Below, piece by piece: positions 17,401-25,752 of a stretch of DNA of 64,000 bases. The translations under genes were made by a program, and so were the position numbers. Each line of letters opens with the position of its first letter. Positions within the stretch are counted from its first letter, which is position 1. The notes beneath the pieces were generated by a model. It saw only the letters and a program-made list of their open reading frames with translations. It did not search any database and was not told where the DNA came from. Where the stretch lies: contig NZ_JACHWB010000003.1 in assembly GCF_014191055.1 (NCBI RefSeq), positions 1-64,000 of the forward strand, given 5' to 3'. Source of the DNA: Microvirga lupini (GTDB lineage: Bacteria > Pseudomonadota > Alphaproteobacteria > Rhizobiales > Beijerinckiaceae).

Positions 17401-17990
17401 AAGTCGAGGCGAACCGGGTTCGGGAGACCTGCCGGGAAGAGATCGATGATACCACCGCGGACGGCGTATTCGCCCGTCTCGCGCACGGTGCCGGTGCGGA
17501 GAAAGCCGTTGGCTTCCAGCCAATTGACCAACTGGGTCGTGTCGACCACGTTGCCCGGCGCAGCCGAGAAAGTCTCCGCTGCGATCCTCGCTCTGGGTGG
17601 CACGCGCTGGACGAGGGCGTTCACGGTTGTCGAGAGGATGCGCGGCTTGTCCTCGGAGGTCTTGGAGCGGGCGAGCCGCGCCAGGGTCGTCATACGCTGG
17701 GCTGTGATCGCCGCATTGGGCGACACGCGGTCGTAGGGCTGGCAATCCCAGGCCGGGAAGGTCAGAATCTCGATCTCCGGCGCGATGAAGCCGAGGCTGT
17801 TGGCGAAGTTCTGCTGCCGCTGCCCGTCCCGGGCCACATGAACCAGAACGGCCGGTCCCTCGACCTGACCCGAGAGGCCGCGTGCGAGATCGGCCACGGC
17901 CAAGGCATCGAAGCCGTCCGGTGCACCGGACAAGGTCAGGCTTTGGCCCTTCTTGAGGGCATCGAGGGCGCGGGTCAGGGCAGGCTTCAT
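14469..17990 (-). CDS. mfd: Transcription-repair coupling factor Mfd
   Basis: Mfd releases RNA polymerase stalled at DNA lesions and recruits UvrA/UvrB. The 1173-residue protein has the full order. An N-terminal UvrB-like module holds PEIEILTFPAWDCQPYDRVS and the UvrA contact region. The RNA-polymerase-interacting domain follows (PGDLVVHVDHGIGRFEGL). The RecG-like translocase has Walker A GDVGFGKT at residues 652-659, Walker B DEEQ at 753-756 and the SATPIPRTLQ motif. The C-terminal TRCF autoinhibitory domain closes the protein. Length is typical. The short gap to sdhE (83 bp) suggests sdhE and mfd may share a transcript; the serine hydrolase is translationally coupled behind it. Confidence 0.98.
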   Translation of the reverse strand: MKPALTRALDALKKGQSLTLSGAPDGFDALAVADLARGLSGQVEGPAVLVHVARDGQRQQNFANSLGFIAPEIEILTFPAWDCQPYDRVSPNAAITAQRMTTLARLARSKTSEDKPRILSTTVNALVQRVPPRARIAAETFSAAPGNVVDTTQLVNWLEANGFLRTGTVRETGEYAVRGGIIDLFPAGLPNPVRLDFFGDALESIRAFDPENQRTVGTLRALDLVPMSEVQLTTESIKRFRQAYVAAFGAPTRDDRLYEAISEGRRYPGLEHWMPLFHDHLDTLFDYLPGIPVVFDALADDAAAERLAQVKDYYDARREGMGQNQAGVAPYRPLPPDALYFKPEEWSERTAALPLARLTPFALPESSGRLVIDCEARQGRNFIAERADENANVFEAVIRHIRDLQAAKKRVMLGAWSEGSRERLCHVLQDHDLRQTKPIGRFSEALAYPRNEIPVGIWPLESGFETADLVVISEQDILGDRLVRQKRKSKRPQDFLTEVAALTPGDLVVHVDHGIGRFEGLKTIEAAGAPHDCLELHYAGGDRLFLPVENIELLTRYGSEETEVQLDKLGGGAWQARKARMKQRIREMAGALMKIAAARILKDAPRLTPPEGLYDEFAARFPYDETEDQLNAIEAVLDDMGSGRPMDRLVCGDVGFGKTEVALRAAFVAAMSGKQVAVVVPTTLLARQHYRTFCDRFRGLPLNVAQASRFVPAAEMKKTKEGLADGSVDIVIGTHALLGKAIKFKDIGLIIIDEEQHFGVTHKERLKELRAEVHVLTLSATPIPRTLQLALTGVRELSLITTPPVDRLAVRTFITPFDPLLIREALLRERYRGGQAFYVVPRLDDLGDVKAFLDKEVPEAKVAVAHGQMAAGQLEDVMTAFYEGKYDILLSTTIVESGLDIPTANTLIVHRADMFGLSQLYQLRGRVGRSKTRAYALFTVPANKSLTVQAERRLKVLQTLDTLGAGFQLASHDLDIRGAGNLLGEEQSGHIKEVGYELYQQMLEEAVAQLKAGIEEPAEDQWSPTIAVGAPVMIPESYIADLQLRLGLYRRLSTFETDQEIDGFRAEMVDRFGPVPSEVDQLLKIMAIKVLCRRANVEKVDGGPKGIIISFRDNSFANPNGLISYVAEQASFAKVRPDMKIVFIRDIETPDERIKAATTILRSLARIAEKKAA

Positions 17991-18073
17991 GGTGAAATAT
18001 CAGGTCAGAGATCAAAGGGAACGCGGGCGTTTCCGCCCGGTTCGACAGGAAAAGAGCAGGAGACGGTTTGGCG

Positions 18074-18370
18074 TCAGGTGTGGATCGGCGCCGTATGGGT
18101 GTGGAAGGCCTTCAGGCGCCGGAACAGGGGCGTATCGTAGTTCTGCGGCGTTTCGATCTCGCCGGTGATCCAGCCCAGCAAATCCCGGTCGGTCACCTCG
18201 ATCAGGCGCTCGAACTCGGCAAGATCGTCCTCGGAGAGTTCCCCGATCTCCGCATCGGCAAAGCGGCCCATGATCAGGTCCATCTCACGCATGCCCCGGT
18301 GCCAGGAGCGGTACAGGATTTGCCTGCGGCGAACGTCGAGGCCGGCGCTGCTGCGTGTCGTTCCGCTCAT
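18074..18370 (-). CDS. sdhE: FAD assembly factor SdhE (DUF339/Sdh5 family)
   Basis: SdhE helps attach FAD covalently to the flavoprotein subunit of succinate dehydrogenase and related enzymes. The 98-residue protein carries the conserved core: RRRQILYRSWHRGMREMDL with the RGxxE-type loop (RGMREMD), followed by a five-helix pattern and a late WITGE motif. The ATG at 18370 has GGAGC six bases upstream; the frame is open to 18508, but that upstream part has no ribosome site and no family similarity. It is divergent from recG (88 bp apart) and upstream of mfd in the same direction, the order commonly seen in Rhizobiales. Confidence 0.93.
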   Translation of the reverse strand: MSGTTRSSAGLDVRRRQILYRSWHRGMREMDLIMGRFADAEIGELSEDDLAEFERLIEVTDRDLLGWITGEIETPQNYDTPLFRRLKAFHTHTAPIHT

Positions 18371-18458
18371 GAGAATGCTCCGATCCGATAAGTTGCCGTC
18401 GCCTCCGGCCTGCTTGGCCGCTATATAACCATCTCCCTTCCAGTTGCTACCCATTTGA

Positions 18459-20576
18459 ATGTCATTGCGTCCTTCCATTCTCGATCCGCTCTTCGCCCCG
18501 GCCAACACATTGCCTGGGGTCGGCCCGAAGATCGCCCCCCTGCTCGACCGGTTGCTCGGCGAACCGGGGAAGCCTACCCGCGTCGCGGATCTTCTGTTTC
18601 ACCTTCCGAGCAGCGGCATTTCGCGGGAAATGAAGGGTTCCGTCGCCGATGCCCCGGTTGGCGAACCTGTCACCATTTCTGTGAGCGTCGTCGCGCACCG
18701 CCCGCCCCCGCCCGGCCGCCGGGCGCCGTACCGGATCCTGGTGGAGGACGAGACCGGGGATGTGACGCTGATCTTCTTCAACGGCCAGAAGGCGCGACTT
18801 GAAAAGATCCTGCCGGTGGGCGAGCGCCGTTACATCTCCGGCAAGATCGAGCTATGGGATGGCCGGCGCCAGATGGTCCATCCGGACCGGATTCTCGACG
18901 ACCGCGGGATCGAGAACTTGCCTGCGGTCGAGGCCGTGTACGGCCTGACCGAGGGGCTCTCCTCGCGCATGGTGAGCAAGTACATCGGCACGGCCCTCGA
19001 AAATATCCCTCAGCTGCCCGAATGGCAGGACCCCGCTTGGTTGGATCGCAACGCCCTGCCCGACTTCCGACAGGCGCTTTTTGCTCTCCACAGGCCTGAC
19101 AATGCCGCTCAACTGTCGGAGGATGCGCTCGCCAAATCCGCTCCGCGCCGGCGCCTTGCCTATGACGAGCTGCTGGCCTCCCAACTGGCCCTGGCGCTCG
19201 TGCGAAGCCGCATGCGGCGGCTGCCGGGTCGGGTGAATGCTGGTGACGGGCATCTGGTCGAGCGCCTGAAGGCTGCCCTGCCCTTCGGCCTCACCAGATC
19301 GCAGCAAAAGGCCGTAGAGGACATTCGCCACGACCTCGTGTCCGACAAGAAGATGCTGCGCCTGCTCCAGGGCGATGTGGGCTCCGGGAAGACCGTGGTC
19401 GGCCTGCTTACCATGGCGAGCGCCATCGAGGCGGGACGTCAGGCCGCCATGATGGCGCCGACGGAAATCCTCGCCCGCCAGCATTACGAGCGGCTTGCGC
19501 CCATGGCGGAACAGGCCGGGCTGACCATCGCCCTCCTGACCGGGCGCGAGAAGGGCGTCGCACGCAGGACCATCCTCGCCGGACTTGCCGACGGCAGCGT
19601 TCAGATTGCGGTCGGCACCCATGCCCTGTTTCAGGAAGGCGTCGCGTTCCACGATCTCGGCGTGGCGGTCGTCGACGAGCAGCACCGTTTCGGCGTGCAC
19701 CAGCGGCTTGCGCTCGGCTCCAAGGGTGAGGCCGTCGACATCCTCGTCATGACGGCGACCCCGATCCCACGCACCCTGGCCCTCACCTATTTCGGCGACA
19801 TGGACGTATCGGTGCTCAGCGAAAAGCCCGCCGGCCGGAAGCCCATTGGAACCAAGCTCATCTCCATCGACCGGCTGGACGAGGTGATCGGCGGCATTGG
19901 GCGGGCCATCACCAATGGTGATCAGGTCTATTGGGTCTGCCCGCTCGTCGGCGAATCCGAATCCATCGACCTTGCGGCTGCCGAAGAGCGCTTCGAGATG
20001 TTGAAGGGCTTCTTCGGCGATCAGGTTGGCCTCGTTCATGGCAAAATGGCCGGCAAGGACAAGGATGCCGCCATGGAGCGGTTCTCCGGCGGCGAGACGA
20101 AGATCCTGGTCTCCACAACGGTGATCGAGGTCGGCGTCGACGTGCCGAATGCCACCATCATGGTCATCGAGCACGCGGAACGCTTCGGGCTCGCGCAATT
20201 GCACCAGCTGCGCGGGCGCATCGGACGCGGCTCAAAATCCTCCACGTGTCTTCTGATCTACAAGGGTCCGTTGGGTCAGGTCGCCCAGGCTCGGCTCGAG
20301 ATGATGCGCCAGACCGAGGACGGCTTCCGCATTGCGGAAGAAGACCTGCGCCTGCGCGGCGAAGGTGAGGTGCTGGGCACCCGCCAATCGGGCACGCCCG
20401 GTTTCAAGATCGCCCGCCTCGAGGTGGATGGCGATCTCCTCGGAGCGGCCCGCGACGACGCACGCCTGATCGTGGACCGCGATCCCGACCTCGTGAGCGA
20501 GCGCGGGCAGGCCCTAAGGGTGCTGCTCTACCTGTTCGAGCGCGATTCCGCGATCCGGCTGCTGCGCGCTGGGTAG
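18459..20576 (+). CDS. recG: ATP-dependent DNA helicase RecG
   Basis: RecG remodels stalled replication forks and branched recombination intermediates. The 705-residue protein has an N-terminal wedge/OB domain that grips the fork junction (about residues 50-170, including YRILVEDETGDVTLIFFNGQ). The helicase core has Walker A GDVGSGKT (305-312), Walker B DEQH (406-409), MTATPIPRTLAL and the arginine-finger block QLHQLRGRIGRG. The C-terminal TRG-region residues are in place. Length is normal. It is transcribed away from sdhE-mfd, from a short divergent region at 18371-18458. Confidence 0.97.
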   Translation: MSLRPSILDPLFAPANTLPGVGPKIAPLLDRLLGEPGKPTRVADLLFHLPSSGISREMKGSVADAPVGEPVTISVSVVAHRPPPPGRRAPYRILVEDETGDVTLIFFNGQKARLEKILPVGERRYISGKIELWDGRRQMVHPDRILDDRGIENLPAVEAVYGLTEGLSSRMVSKYIGTALENIPQLPEWQDPAWLDRNALPDFRQALFALHRPDNAAQLSEDALAKSAPRRRLAYDELLASQLALALVRSRMRRLPGRVNAGDGHLVERLKAALPFGLTRSQQKAVEDIRHDLVSDKKMLRLLQGDVGSGKTVVGLLTMASAIEAGRQAAMMAPTEILARQHYERLAPMAEQAGLTIALLTGREKGVARRTILAGLADGSVQIAVGTHALFQEGVAFHDLGVAVVDEQHRFGVHQRLALGSKGEAVDILVMTATPIPRTLALTYFGDMDVSVLSEKPAGRKPIGTKLISIDRLDEVIGGIGRAITNGDQVYWVCPLVGESESIDLAAAEERFEMLKGFFGDQVGLVHGKMAGKDKDAAMERFSGGETKILVSTTVIEVGVDVPNATIMVIEHAERFGLAQLHQLRGRIGRGSKSSTCLLIYKGPLGQVAQARLEMMRQTEDGFRIAEEDLRLRGEGEVLGTRQSGTPGFKIARLEVDGDLLGAARDDARLIVDRDPDLVSERGQALRVLLYLFERDSAIRLLRAG

Positions 20577-20648
20577 ACTTGAAGGGTTGAAGGCTCTTCT
20601 CGTCCCGGCCATCTCGATTCTGTAAGGCGCTGCACTTTTCCGATCGGT

Positions 20649-20671
20649 ATCACCGGCACAAGGCCGGTGAT
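20649..20671. terminator. Hairpin between convergent recG and glmS
   Basis: ATCACCGGC (20649-20657) and GCCGGTGAT (20663-20671) form a perfect 9-bp stem with a 5-base loop between the two stop codons. There is no T tract on either side, so it is a weak or factor-assisted terminator at best. Confidence 0.4.
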
Positions 20672-20684
20672 GACATGAGAGCTC

Positions 20685-22511
20685 CTATTCAACCGTCACG
20701 GATTTCGCGAGGTTGCGGGGCTGGTCCACGTCTTTGCCCATGAAAACGGCTGTATGATAGGCAAGCAACTGGATCGGGATCGCGTTGATGATCGGCGCCA
20801 CGATGGGATGCACAGACGGCATCACGATGGTGGCCATGGTGTCGAGGCCTGCCTCCAGGGCACCCTTCTCGTCCGTGATCAAGATGATACGACCGCCACG
20901 GGCGGCCACTTCCTGCATGTTGGAGACGGTCTTTTCGAAGATATTGTCATGAGGTGCGATGACGATGACCGGCATCGTCTCGTCGATAAGCGCGATAGGT
21001 CCGTGCTTCAGTTCGCCCGCCGCATAACCTTCCGCGTGGATATAGGAGATTTCCTTGAGTTTGAGGGCGCCCTCCATCGCCAGCGGATAGGAGGTGCCAC
21101 GCCCGAGATAAAGCACATCCTTGGCTTTGGAGAGTTCCCGGGAGAGAACCTCGATCTGATGCTCCCGCTTGATCGCTTCGGTCATCTGACCCGGCACAGC
21201 AATCAACGCATTCACCAGTTCCTTCTCGTCTTCCGCGCTCAGCGTTCCCCGTGCCCGGCCGGCCGCGATCGCAAGCGATAACAGCACGGTGAGCTGGCAC
21301 GTAAAAGCCTTGGTCGAGGCCACGCCCACCTCGACGCCCGCAAGGGTCTGCGCAACCACGTTGCTCTCGCGCGCCATGGTCGAGGTCGGCACGTTCACTA
21401 CAGAGAGGGTGTGCTGTTTCTCGGCAGTGGCGTAGCGAAGGGACGCCAGGGTGTCGGCCGTCTCCCCCGATTGCGAGACGAAGAGAGCCAAGCCGCCAGG
21501 CTCGAGAGGAGCCTCCCGATAGCGGAATTCGGACGCCACATCGATCTCGACGGGGATGCGCGCCAAGCGCTCGAACCAGTATTTCGAGATCAGGCCCGCC
21601 AAGTAGGCCGTGCCGCAGGCGGAGATCGAGATCCGGTTCAGATCCTTGAAGTCGAAGGGCAGTTCGAACGGCAGCTCAACGCGTTCGCCCGAGAAATTGA
21701 CGTAGTGCGCGAGCGTGCGCCCCACCACTTCCGCCTGCTCGTGGATTTCCTTGGCCATGAAGTGGCGATAGTTGCCCTTGTCGGCCATGAAGGACCCAGC
21801 CGGGATCTTGTGGCGGACCCGCTGGACTGACTTTCCGCTCTCGTCACGGATGTCGGCGCCCTTGTGGCTCAGGATCGCCCAGTCGCCATCATCGAGATAG
21901 GCGACTTCATCCGTGAACGGGGCCAGCGCCAACGCATCGGAACCGAGGTACATCTCGCCCTGACCGTAACCGATGGCGAGAGGTGCGCCATGGCGCGCCC
22001 CGATCAGAAGATCCTCCTCGCCCGAAAAGAGGAACCCGAGCGCGAAAGCCCCACGCAGGCGCGGCAGGGTCACGGCTACGGCTTCAATGGGCCCGCGTCC
22101 CTGGCGGATTTCATAGGTGACAAGTTGGGCCACCACCTCGGTGTCGGTCTCCGTCTCGAAACGAATACCCTTGGCCTCGAGCCCGGTCTTCAGCTCGCGG
22201 AAATTCTCGATGATGCCGTTATGGACCACCGCCAGCTTGTCGGTGGCATGCGGGTGGGCGTTGGTCTCATTGGGTTTGCCGTGGGTCGCCCAACGGGTAT
22301 GGCCGATTCCGATGACGCCTGTGAGCGGCGCCTGGGAGAGCTTGGTCTCAAGGTTGCGCAGCTTGCCCTCGGCGCGCCGGCGGTCCAGCCGCCCCTCCTC
22401 CAAGGTTGCCACGCCGGCGGAATCGTAACCCCGGTATTCCAGCCGCTTGAGCGCCTCCACGATCTGTGGCGCCACGGGCGTTTTCCCAATGATTCCAACA
22501 ATTCCGCACAT
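20685..22511 (-). CDS. glmS: Glutamine-fructose-6-phosphate aminotransferase (isomerizing) GlmS
   Basis: GlmS makes glucosamine-6-phosphate from fructose-6-phosphate and glutamine, the first step toward UDP-GlcNAc. The 608-residue enzyme starts MCGIVGIIG, so Cys2 becomes the N-terminal nucleophile after Met removal. The glutaminase domain (to about residue 220) shows LEYRGYDSAG and GHTRWATHG. Two SIS domains follow, with CGTAYLAGL, VSQSGETADTLASLR and GRGTSYPLAMEGALKLKEI. The C-terminus ends DQPRNLAKSVTVE, the conserved family tail. It lies 111 bp downstream of glmU on the same strand, so both UDP-GlcNAc genes probably share a transcript. Confidence 0.98.
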   Translation of the reverse strand: MCGIVGIIGKTPVAPQIVEALKRLEYRGYDSAGVATLEEGRLDRRRAEGKLRNLETKLSQAPLTGVIGIGHTRWATHGKPNETNAHPHATDKLAVVHNGIIENFRELKTGLEAKGIRFETETDTEVVAQLVTYEIRQGRGPIEAVAVTLPRLRGAFALGFLFSGEEDLLIGARHGAPLAIGYGQGEMYLGSDALALAPFTDEVAYLDDGDWAILSHKGADIRDESGKSVQRVRHKIPAGSFMADKGNYRHFMAKEIHEQAEVVGRTLAHYVNFSGERVELPFELPFDFKDLNRISISACGTAYLAGLISKYWFERLARIPVEIDVASEFRYREAPLEPGGLALFVSQSGETADTLASLRYATAEKQHTLSVVNVPTSTMARESNVVAQTLAGVEVGVASTKAFTCQLTVLLSLAIAAGRARGTLSAEDEKELVNALIAVPGQMTEAIKREHQIEVLSRELSKAKDVLYLGRGTSYPLAMEGALKLKEISYIHAEGYAAGELKHGPIALIDETMPVIVIAPHDNIFEKTVSNMQEVAARGGRIILITDEKGALEAGLDTMATIVMPSVHPIVAPIINAIPIQLLAYHTAVFMGKDVDQPRNLAKSVTVE

Positions 22512-22622
22512 GATGAAGAGCTTCCTTTTGAAAACGCGACCAACGCTACGCTTGAGAACTCTCTTACAAAGTGAGGCTTCAAGGGCAGAATCAACTTGCG
22601 TAACTTATTGTGACAGACGCAC

Positions 22623-23996
22623 TTATTTCCGTTTCGCCGCCTGGGCTTTTTCCCTAAACGAGATGGCCCAGCCTTCCTTGGTCGTCTGACGCCCGCGGCC
22701 AAGACCGAGGGAATCGTCCGGAATGCTGTCTGTAATGACGGAGCCGGAACCCACGAAGGCTCCTTTTCCAATGGTAACAGGAGCGACGAGAGACGAGTTG
22801 GAGCCGATGAAAGCCCCCTCGCCGATCTCGGTCCGGTACTTGCCGAAGCCATCGTAATTGCAGGTGATGGTGCCTGCCCCGATATTCGCCTCAGCGCCCA
22901 CGCTCGCATCACCGAGATAAGTCAGGTGGCTGACCTTGGCGCCTGCTCCGAGGTCAGCGTTCTTGATCTCGACGAAGTTGCCGACCTTGGCCTTGGGGCC
23001 GATCACCGCGCCGGGACGCAGGCGAGCAAAGGGGCCGACGCCTGCGCCGGAAGCGATCCGCGCTCCTTCCAGATGGCTGAAGCTGTGGATGACGGCTCCA
23101 TGCTCCACCACGACGCCCGGACCGAAGACCACGTGCGGCGCGACCACGACATCCTGCTCCAGCCGAGTATCGTGGCTGAAAAAGACCGTCTCCGGAGCGA
23201 CCAACGTGACACCGGCCGCCATAGCAGCGCCGCGCAGGCGATCTTGGATCATGCGCTCGGCGGCCGCGAGCTGAGCCCGATCGTTGACCCCATGCACCTC
23301 CTCCTCCGGCACGACCGCGATGGCCGTCCTATGGCCGAGGCTTCGGGCAATTTCGACGATGTCGGTAAGATAGTACTCGCCCTTCGCGTTTTTGTTCTCC
23401 ACCCGGTCGAGAAGGGGGAGTGCCAGATCGCCTCGGATCGCCATGAGCCCGCCATTGCACAGGGCAATGGCTCGTTCGGCTTCGGTGGCATCCCTGTGCT
23501 CGCGGATGGCCATGAGCTGGTTGCCGGATGTGATGAAGCGACCATAGCCGGTCGGATCCTTCGCCTCGAAGCCCATGGCGACCACACCCGCACCCTCTGC
23601 GAGAGGTGCCCTAAGCTTGGTGAAGGTCTCGGGCAGGATAAGCGGCGTATCGCCGAAGGCGATGATCACATCGTCGACGGGCTGCGCCAGCGACTCACGG
23701 GCACTCAAGACCGCATGGGCAGTCCCGAGCCGGTCCGTCTGAACGAAGATCCTGGCTTCCCCTGAGATCTTCTGAACCTCCTTGGCCACATCCTCCCGGT
23801 CAGGTCCGATGACGACAGCGATCCTTGTGGCACCCGCCTGGGCAAGGGTCGCCAGAACGTGCCCCAGCATGGAGCGGTTGGCGACCTGATGCAGAACCTT
23901 GGGCTTCGCGGACTTCATCCGGGTGCCCTCGCCTGCTGCGAGCACGATAGCCAGGCAGTTCCGAGACGAGGGTTGGGAGGTGGGTGACGAGGTCAT
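22623..23996 (-). CDS. glmU: Bifunctional GlmU: GlcN-1-P acetyltransferase / GlcNAc-1-P uridyltransferase
   Basis: GlmU performs the last two steps of UDP-GlcNAc synthesis. The 457-residue protein has an N-terminal nucleotidyltransferase domain with the pyrophosphorylase signature [11 protein letters not shown] (residues 19-29) and KPKVLH. A connecting helix leads at about residue 255 into a left-handed beta-helix of hexapeptide repeats (for example [20 protein letters not shown]). Catalytic acetyltransferase residues lie in the [11 protein letters not shown] and [13 protein letters not shown] blocks. The C-terminus is basic. It is the first gene of the glmU-glmS unit; its promoter should lie in the 184-bp divergent region shared with opgG. 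Confidence 0.98.
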   Translation of the reverse strand: MTSSPTSQPSSRNCLAIVLAAGEGTRMKSAKPKVLHQVANRSMLGHVLATLAQAGATRIAVVIGPDREDVAKEVQKISGEARIFVQTDRLGTAHAVLSARESLAQPVDDVIIAFGDTPLILPETFTKLRAPLAEGAGVVAMGFEAKDPTGYGRFITSGNQLMAIREHRDATEAERAIALCNGGLMAIRGDLALPLLDRVENKNAKGEYYLTDIVEIARSLGHRTAIAVVPEEEVHGVNDRAQLAAAERMIQDRLRGAAMAAGVTLVAPETVFFSHDTRLEQDVVVAPHVVFGPGVVVEHGAVIHSFSHLEGARIASGAGVGPFARLRPGAVIGPKAKVGNFVEIKNADLGAGAKVSHLTYLGDASVGAEANIGAGTITCNYDGFGKYRTEIGEGAFIGSNSSLVAPVTIGKGAFVGSGSVITDSIPDDSLGLGRGRQTTKEGWAISFREKAQAAKRK

Positions 23997-24180
23997 ACAG
24001 TTTCAATCCGGTGAGGCACTGCCGTGCAGCTAAATCAGAAGGGGTAAATCGGCAATCGTTTCATGAGCAATCAGGCAGTTTGCCCAACGGCTGCGTTTAC
24101 TTCGTGCTCACGATTGACGATATGTATAAAGCATTCCACTTGTCTGGCTGAAGAGCCTTCGTACACGCAAGAGTATTACT

Positions 24181-25752
24181 GTGCCGGTTCCGCCAAGGGG
24201 TCCATCCCCCTTTTATCCTCGCCGGCGCGACATGCTGGCTTACCTCGGCGCCTCGGTCGCCGGGCTTGCATACGCGCCGACCCTCAAGGCGCAGACTCCC
24301 CAGGAGACGATTTCCACCAGGATGGGAGAGAATCAGCGGTTCGATCCTGCGGTGGTTGTTGATATCGCACGTCAGCTCGCCAAGAAGCCGTTCGCCGCTC
24401 CTCCGAACGACCTGCCGGACGTCTTCGCCAACCTGAATCCGGAGCAGTATGCCGCGATCCGCTACACGCAGCCGCCAACCTGGGGTTCGGAGGCCCGTGG
24501 GATCGCCGTCGAGCCGTTGCATCGTGGGTTCGTGTTCCGGGACGCGGTTGATCTCTTCATCGTCGAGGATGGGGCGGTTCGCCGGATCGGCTACAATCCG
24601 TCCCAGTTCGATTTCGGCCGGATCAACCTGCCCAACAATCTCACGGATATCCGCTATTCCGGTTTCAAGTTGATCGCCCAGGTCGGCAACGGCAAGCCAT
24701 TCGATTTCGCCGTGGTGCAAGGTGGCACTTTCTTCCGCGCCCTCGCCCGAGGGCAGAGCTTCGGCGCAATCGCGCGGGCGCTGACGCTACGTCCGGCGGA
24801 AGCTCGTGGCGAAGAATTCCCGGCCTTCCGGGCTTTCTGGCTGGAGCGCCCGGCTGTGGGCAGCAACAGCATCACAGTTCACGGGGTCCTCGATTCGGAA
24901 TCGACCACCGGTGCGGTCCGCATGACCTTCCGCCCCGGCGACATGACCATCGTTGACGTCGAGACGACCCTGTTCCCGCGCGTCAATCTGGAGCACGTGG
25001 GCCTGGGCGGGCTTGCATCGACCTACCTCTACGGACCGAACGACTTGCTCAATTCTGACGATATCCGGCCCGCTGTGTATGAATCTTCAGGCCTTCAGAT
25101 GTTAAACGGCTCCGGGGAATGGCTCTGGCGCCCGCTTCACAACCCCGAGACGCTCCAGATATCTGCCTTCGTGGACAACTCTCCTCGCGGCTTCGGTCTG
25201 CTTCAGCGGGAGCGATCCTTCGAGGCTTTCCAGGATGATGACCAGCGTTTTGAGCGGCGGCCGAGTGTCTGGATCGAGCCCCTCGGGGATTGGGCTCAGG
25301 GCAGTGTGCAACTCCTCGAGATCCCGACCGATGCGGAGATCAACGACAACATTCTCACCTATTGGCGTCCGAAAGCCCCTATGGCAGCAGGATCCGAGGT
25401 GGCGCTTGCCTACCGGCAATACTGGGGCTGGAACTCGCCCGAACGTCCGCCGCTCGCTACGGTGACGCAGACCCGCTCGGGCCGGGGAAGCGGGGGGCGG
25501 CGGCGGCGCTTCACGGTCGATTTCGCAGGTGACGCATTCGGCGACACTTTACCGGCGGACCTAAAATCCGTCTTAACCGTTGGCCCTGGAACGTTCCAGA
25601 ACCTCAAACTTTTGCCATATCCTGAGAGAAAGACGGTACGTGTCGCATTCGAGCTTGACCCGGGCAACGAAAACGCGTGTGAGATGCGCCTGATCCTTGA
25701 GGCAGGCGGGAAACCGATTAGCGAGACATGGCTGTATCGTTGGACACCGTAA
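24181..25752 (+). CDS. opgG: Glucan biosynthesis protein OpgG/OpgD family (periplasmic)
   Basis: This 523-residue protein belongs to the MdoG/OpgG family, which shapes the branches of osmoregulated periplasmic glucans. Family blocks include PNDLPDVFANLNPEQYAAIR, LYGPNDLLNSDDIRPAVYES and GLLQRERSFEAFQD. The GTG start is followed by SPFYPRRRDMLAYLGASVAG, a twin-arginine motif before a weakly hydrophobic segment, so export may use the Tat route, as for Escherichia coli OpgD rather than OpgG. The next gene, opgH, overlaps by 25 bases in another frame. A Rhizobiales member with OpgGH uses linear-type glucans in place of, or besides, the NdvB cyclic glucan. I keep opgG as the symbol because it is the opgH partner. 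Confidence 0.92.
   Translation: MPVPPRGPSPFYPRRRDMLAYLGASVAGLAYAPTLKAQTPQETISTRMGENQRFDPAVVVDIARQLAKKPFAAPPNDLPDVFANLNPEQYAAIRYTQPPTWGSEARGIAVEPLHRGFVFRDAVDLFIVEDGAVRRIGYNPSQFDFGRINLPNNLTDIRYSGFKLIAQVGNGKPFDFAVVQGGTFFRALARGQSFGAIARALTLRPAEARGEEFPAFRAFWLERPAVGSNSITVHGVLDSESTTGAVRMTFRPGDMTIVDVETTLFPRVNLEHVGLGGLASTYLYGPNDLLNSDDIRPAVYESSGLQMLNGSGEWLWRPLHNPETLQISAFVDNSPRGFGLLQRERSFEAFQDDDQRFERRPSVWIEPLGDWAQGSVQLLEIPTDAEINDNILTYWRPKAPMAAGSEVALAYRQYWGWNSPERPPLATVTQTRSGRGSGGRRRRFTVDFAGDAFGDTLPADLKSVLTVGPGTFQNLKLLPYPERKTVRVAFELDPGNENACEMRLILEAGGKPISETWLYRWTP

Noticed and set aside
22512..22622. glmS ribozyme or riboswitch upstream of glmS
   Set aside because: The glmS ribozyme is a Gram-positive feature, and this 111-bp gap is too short and shows no core pairing.
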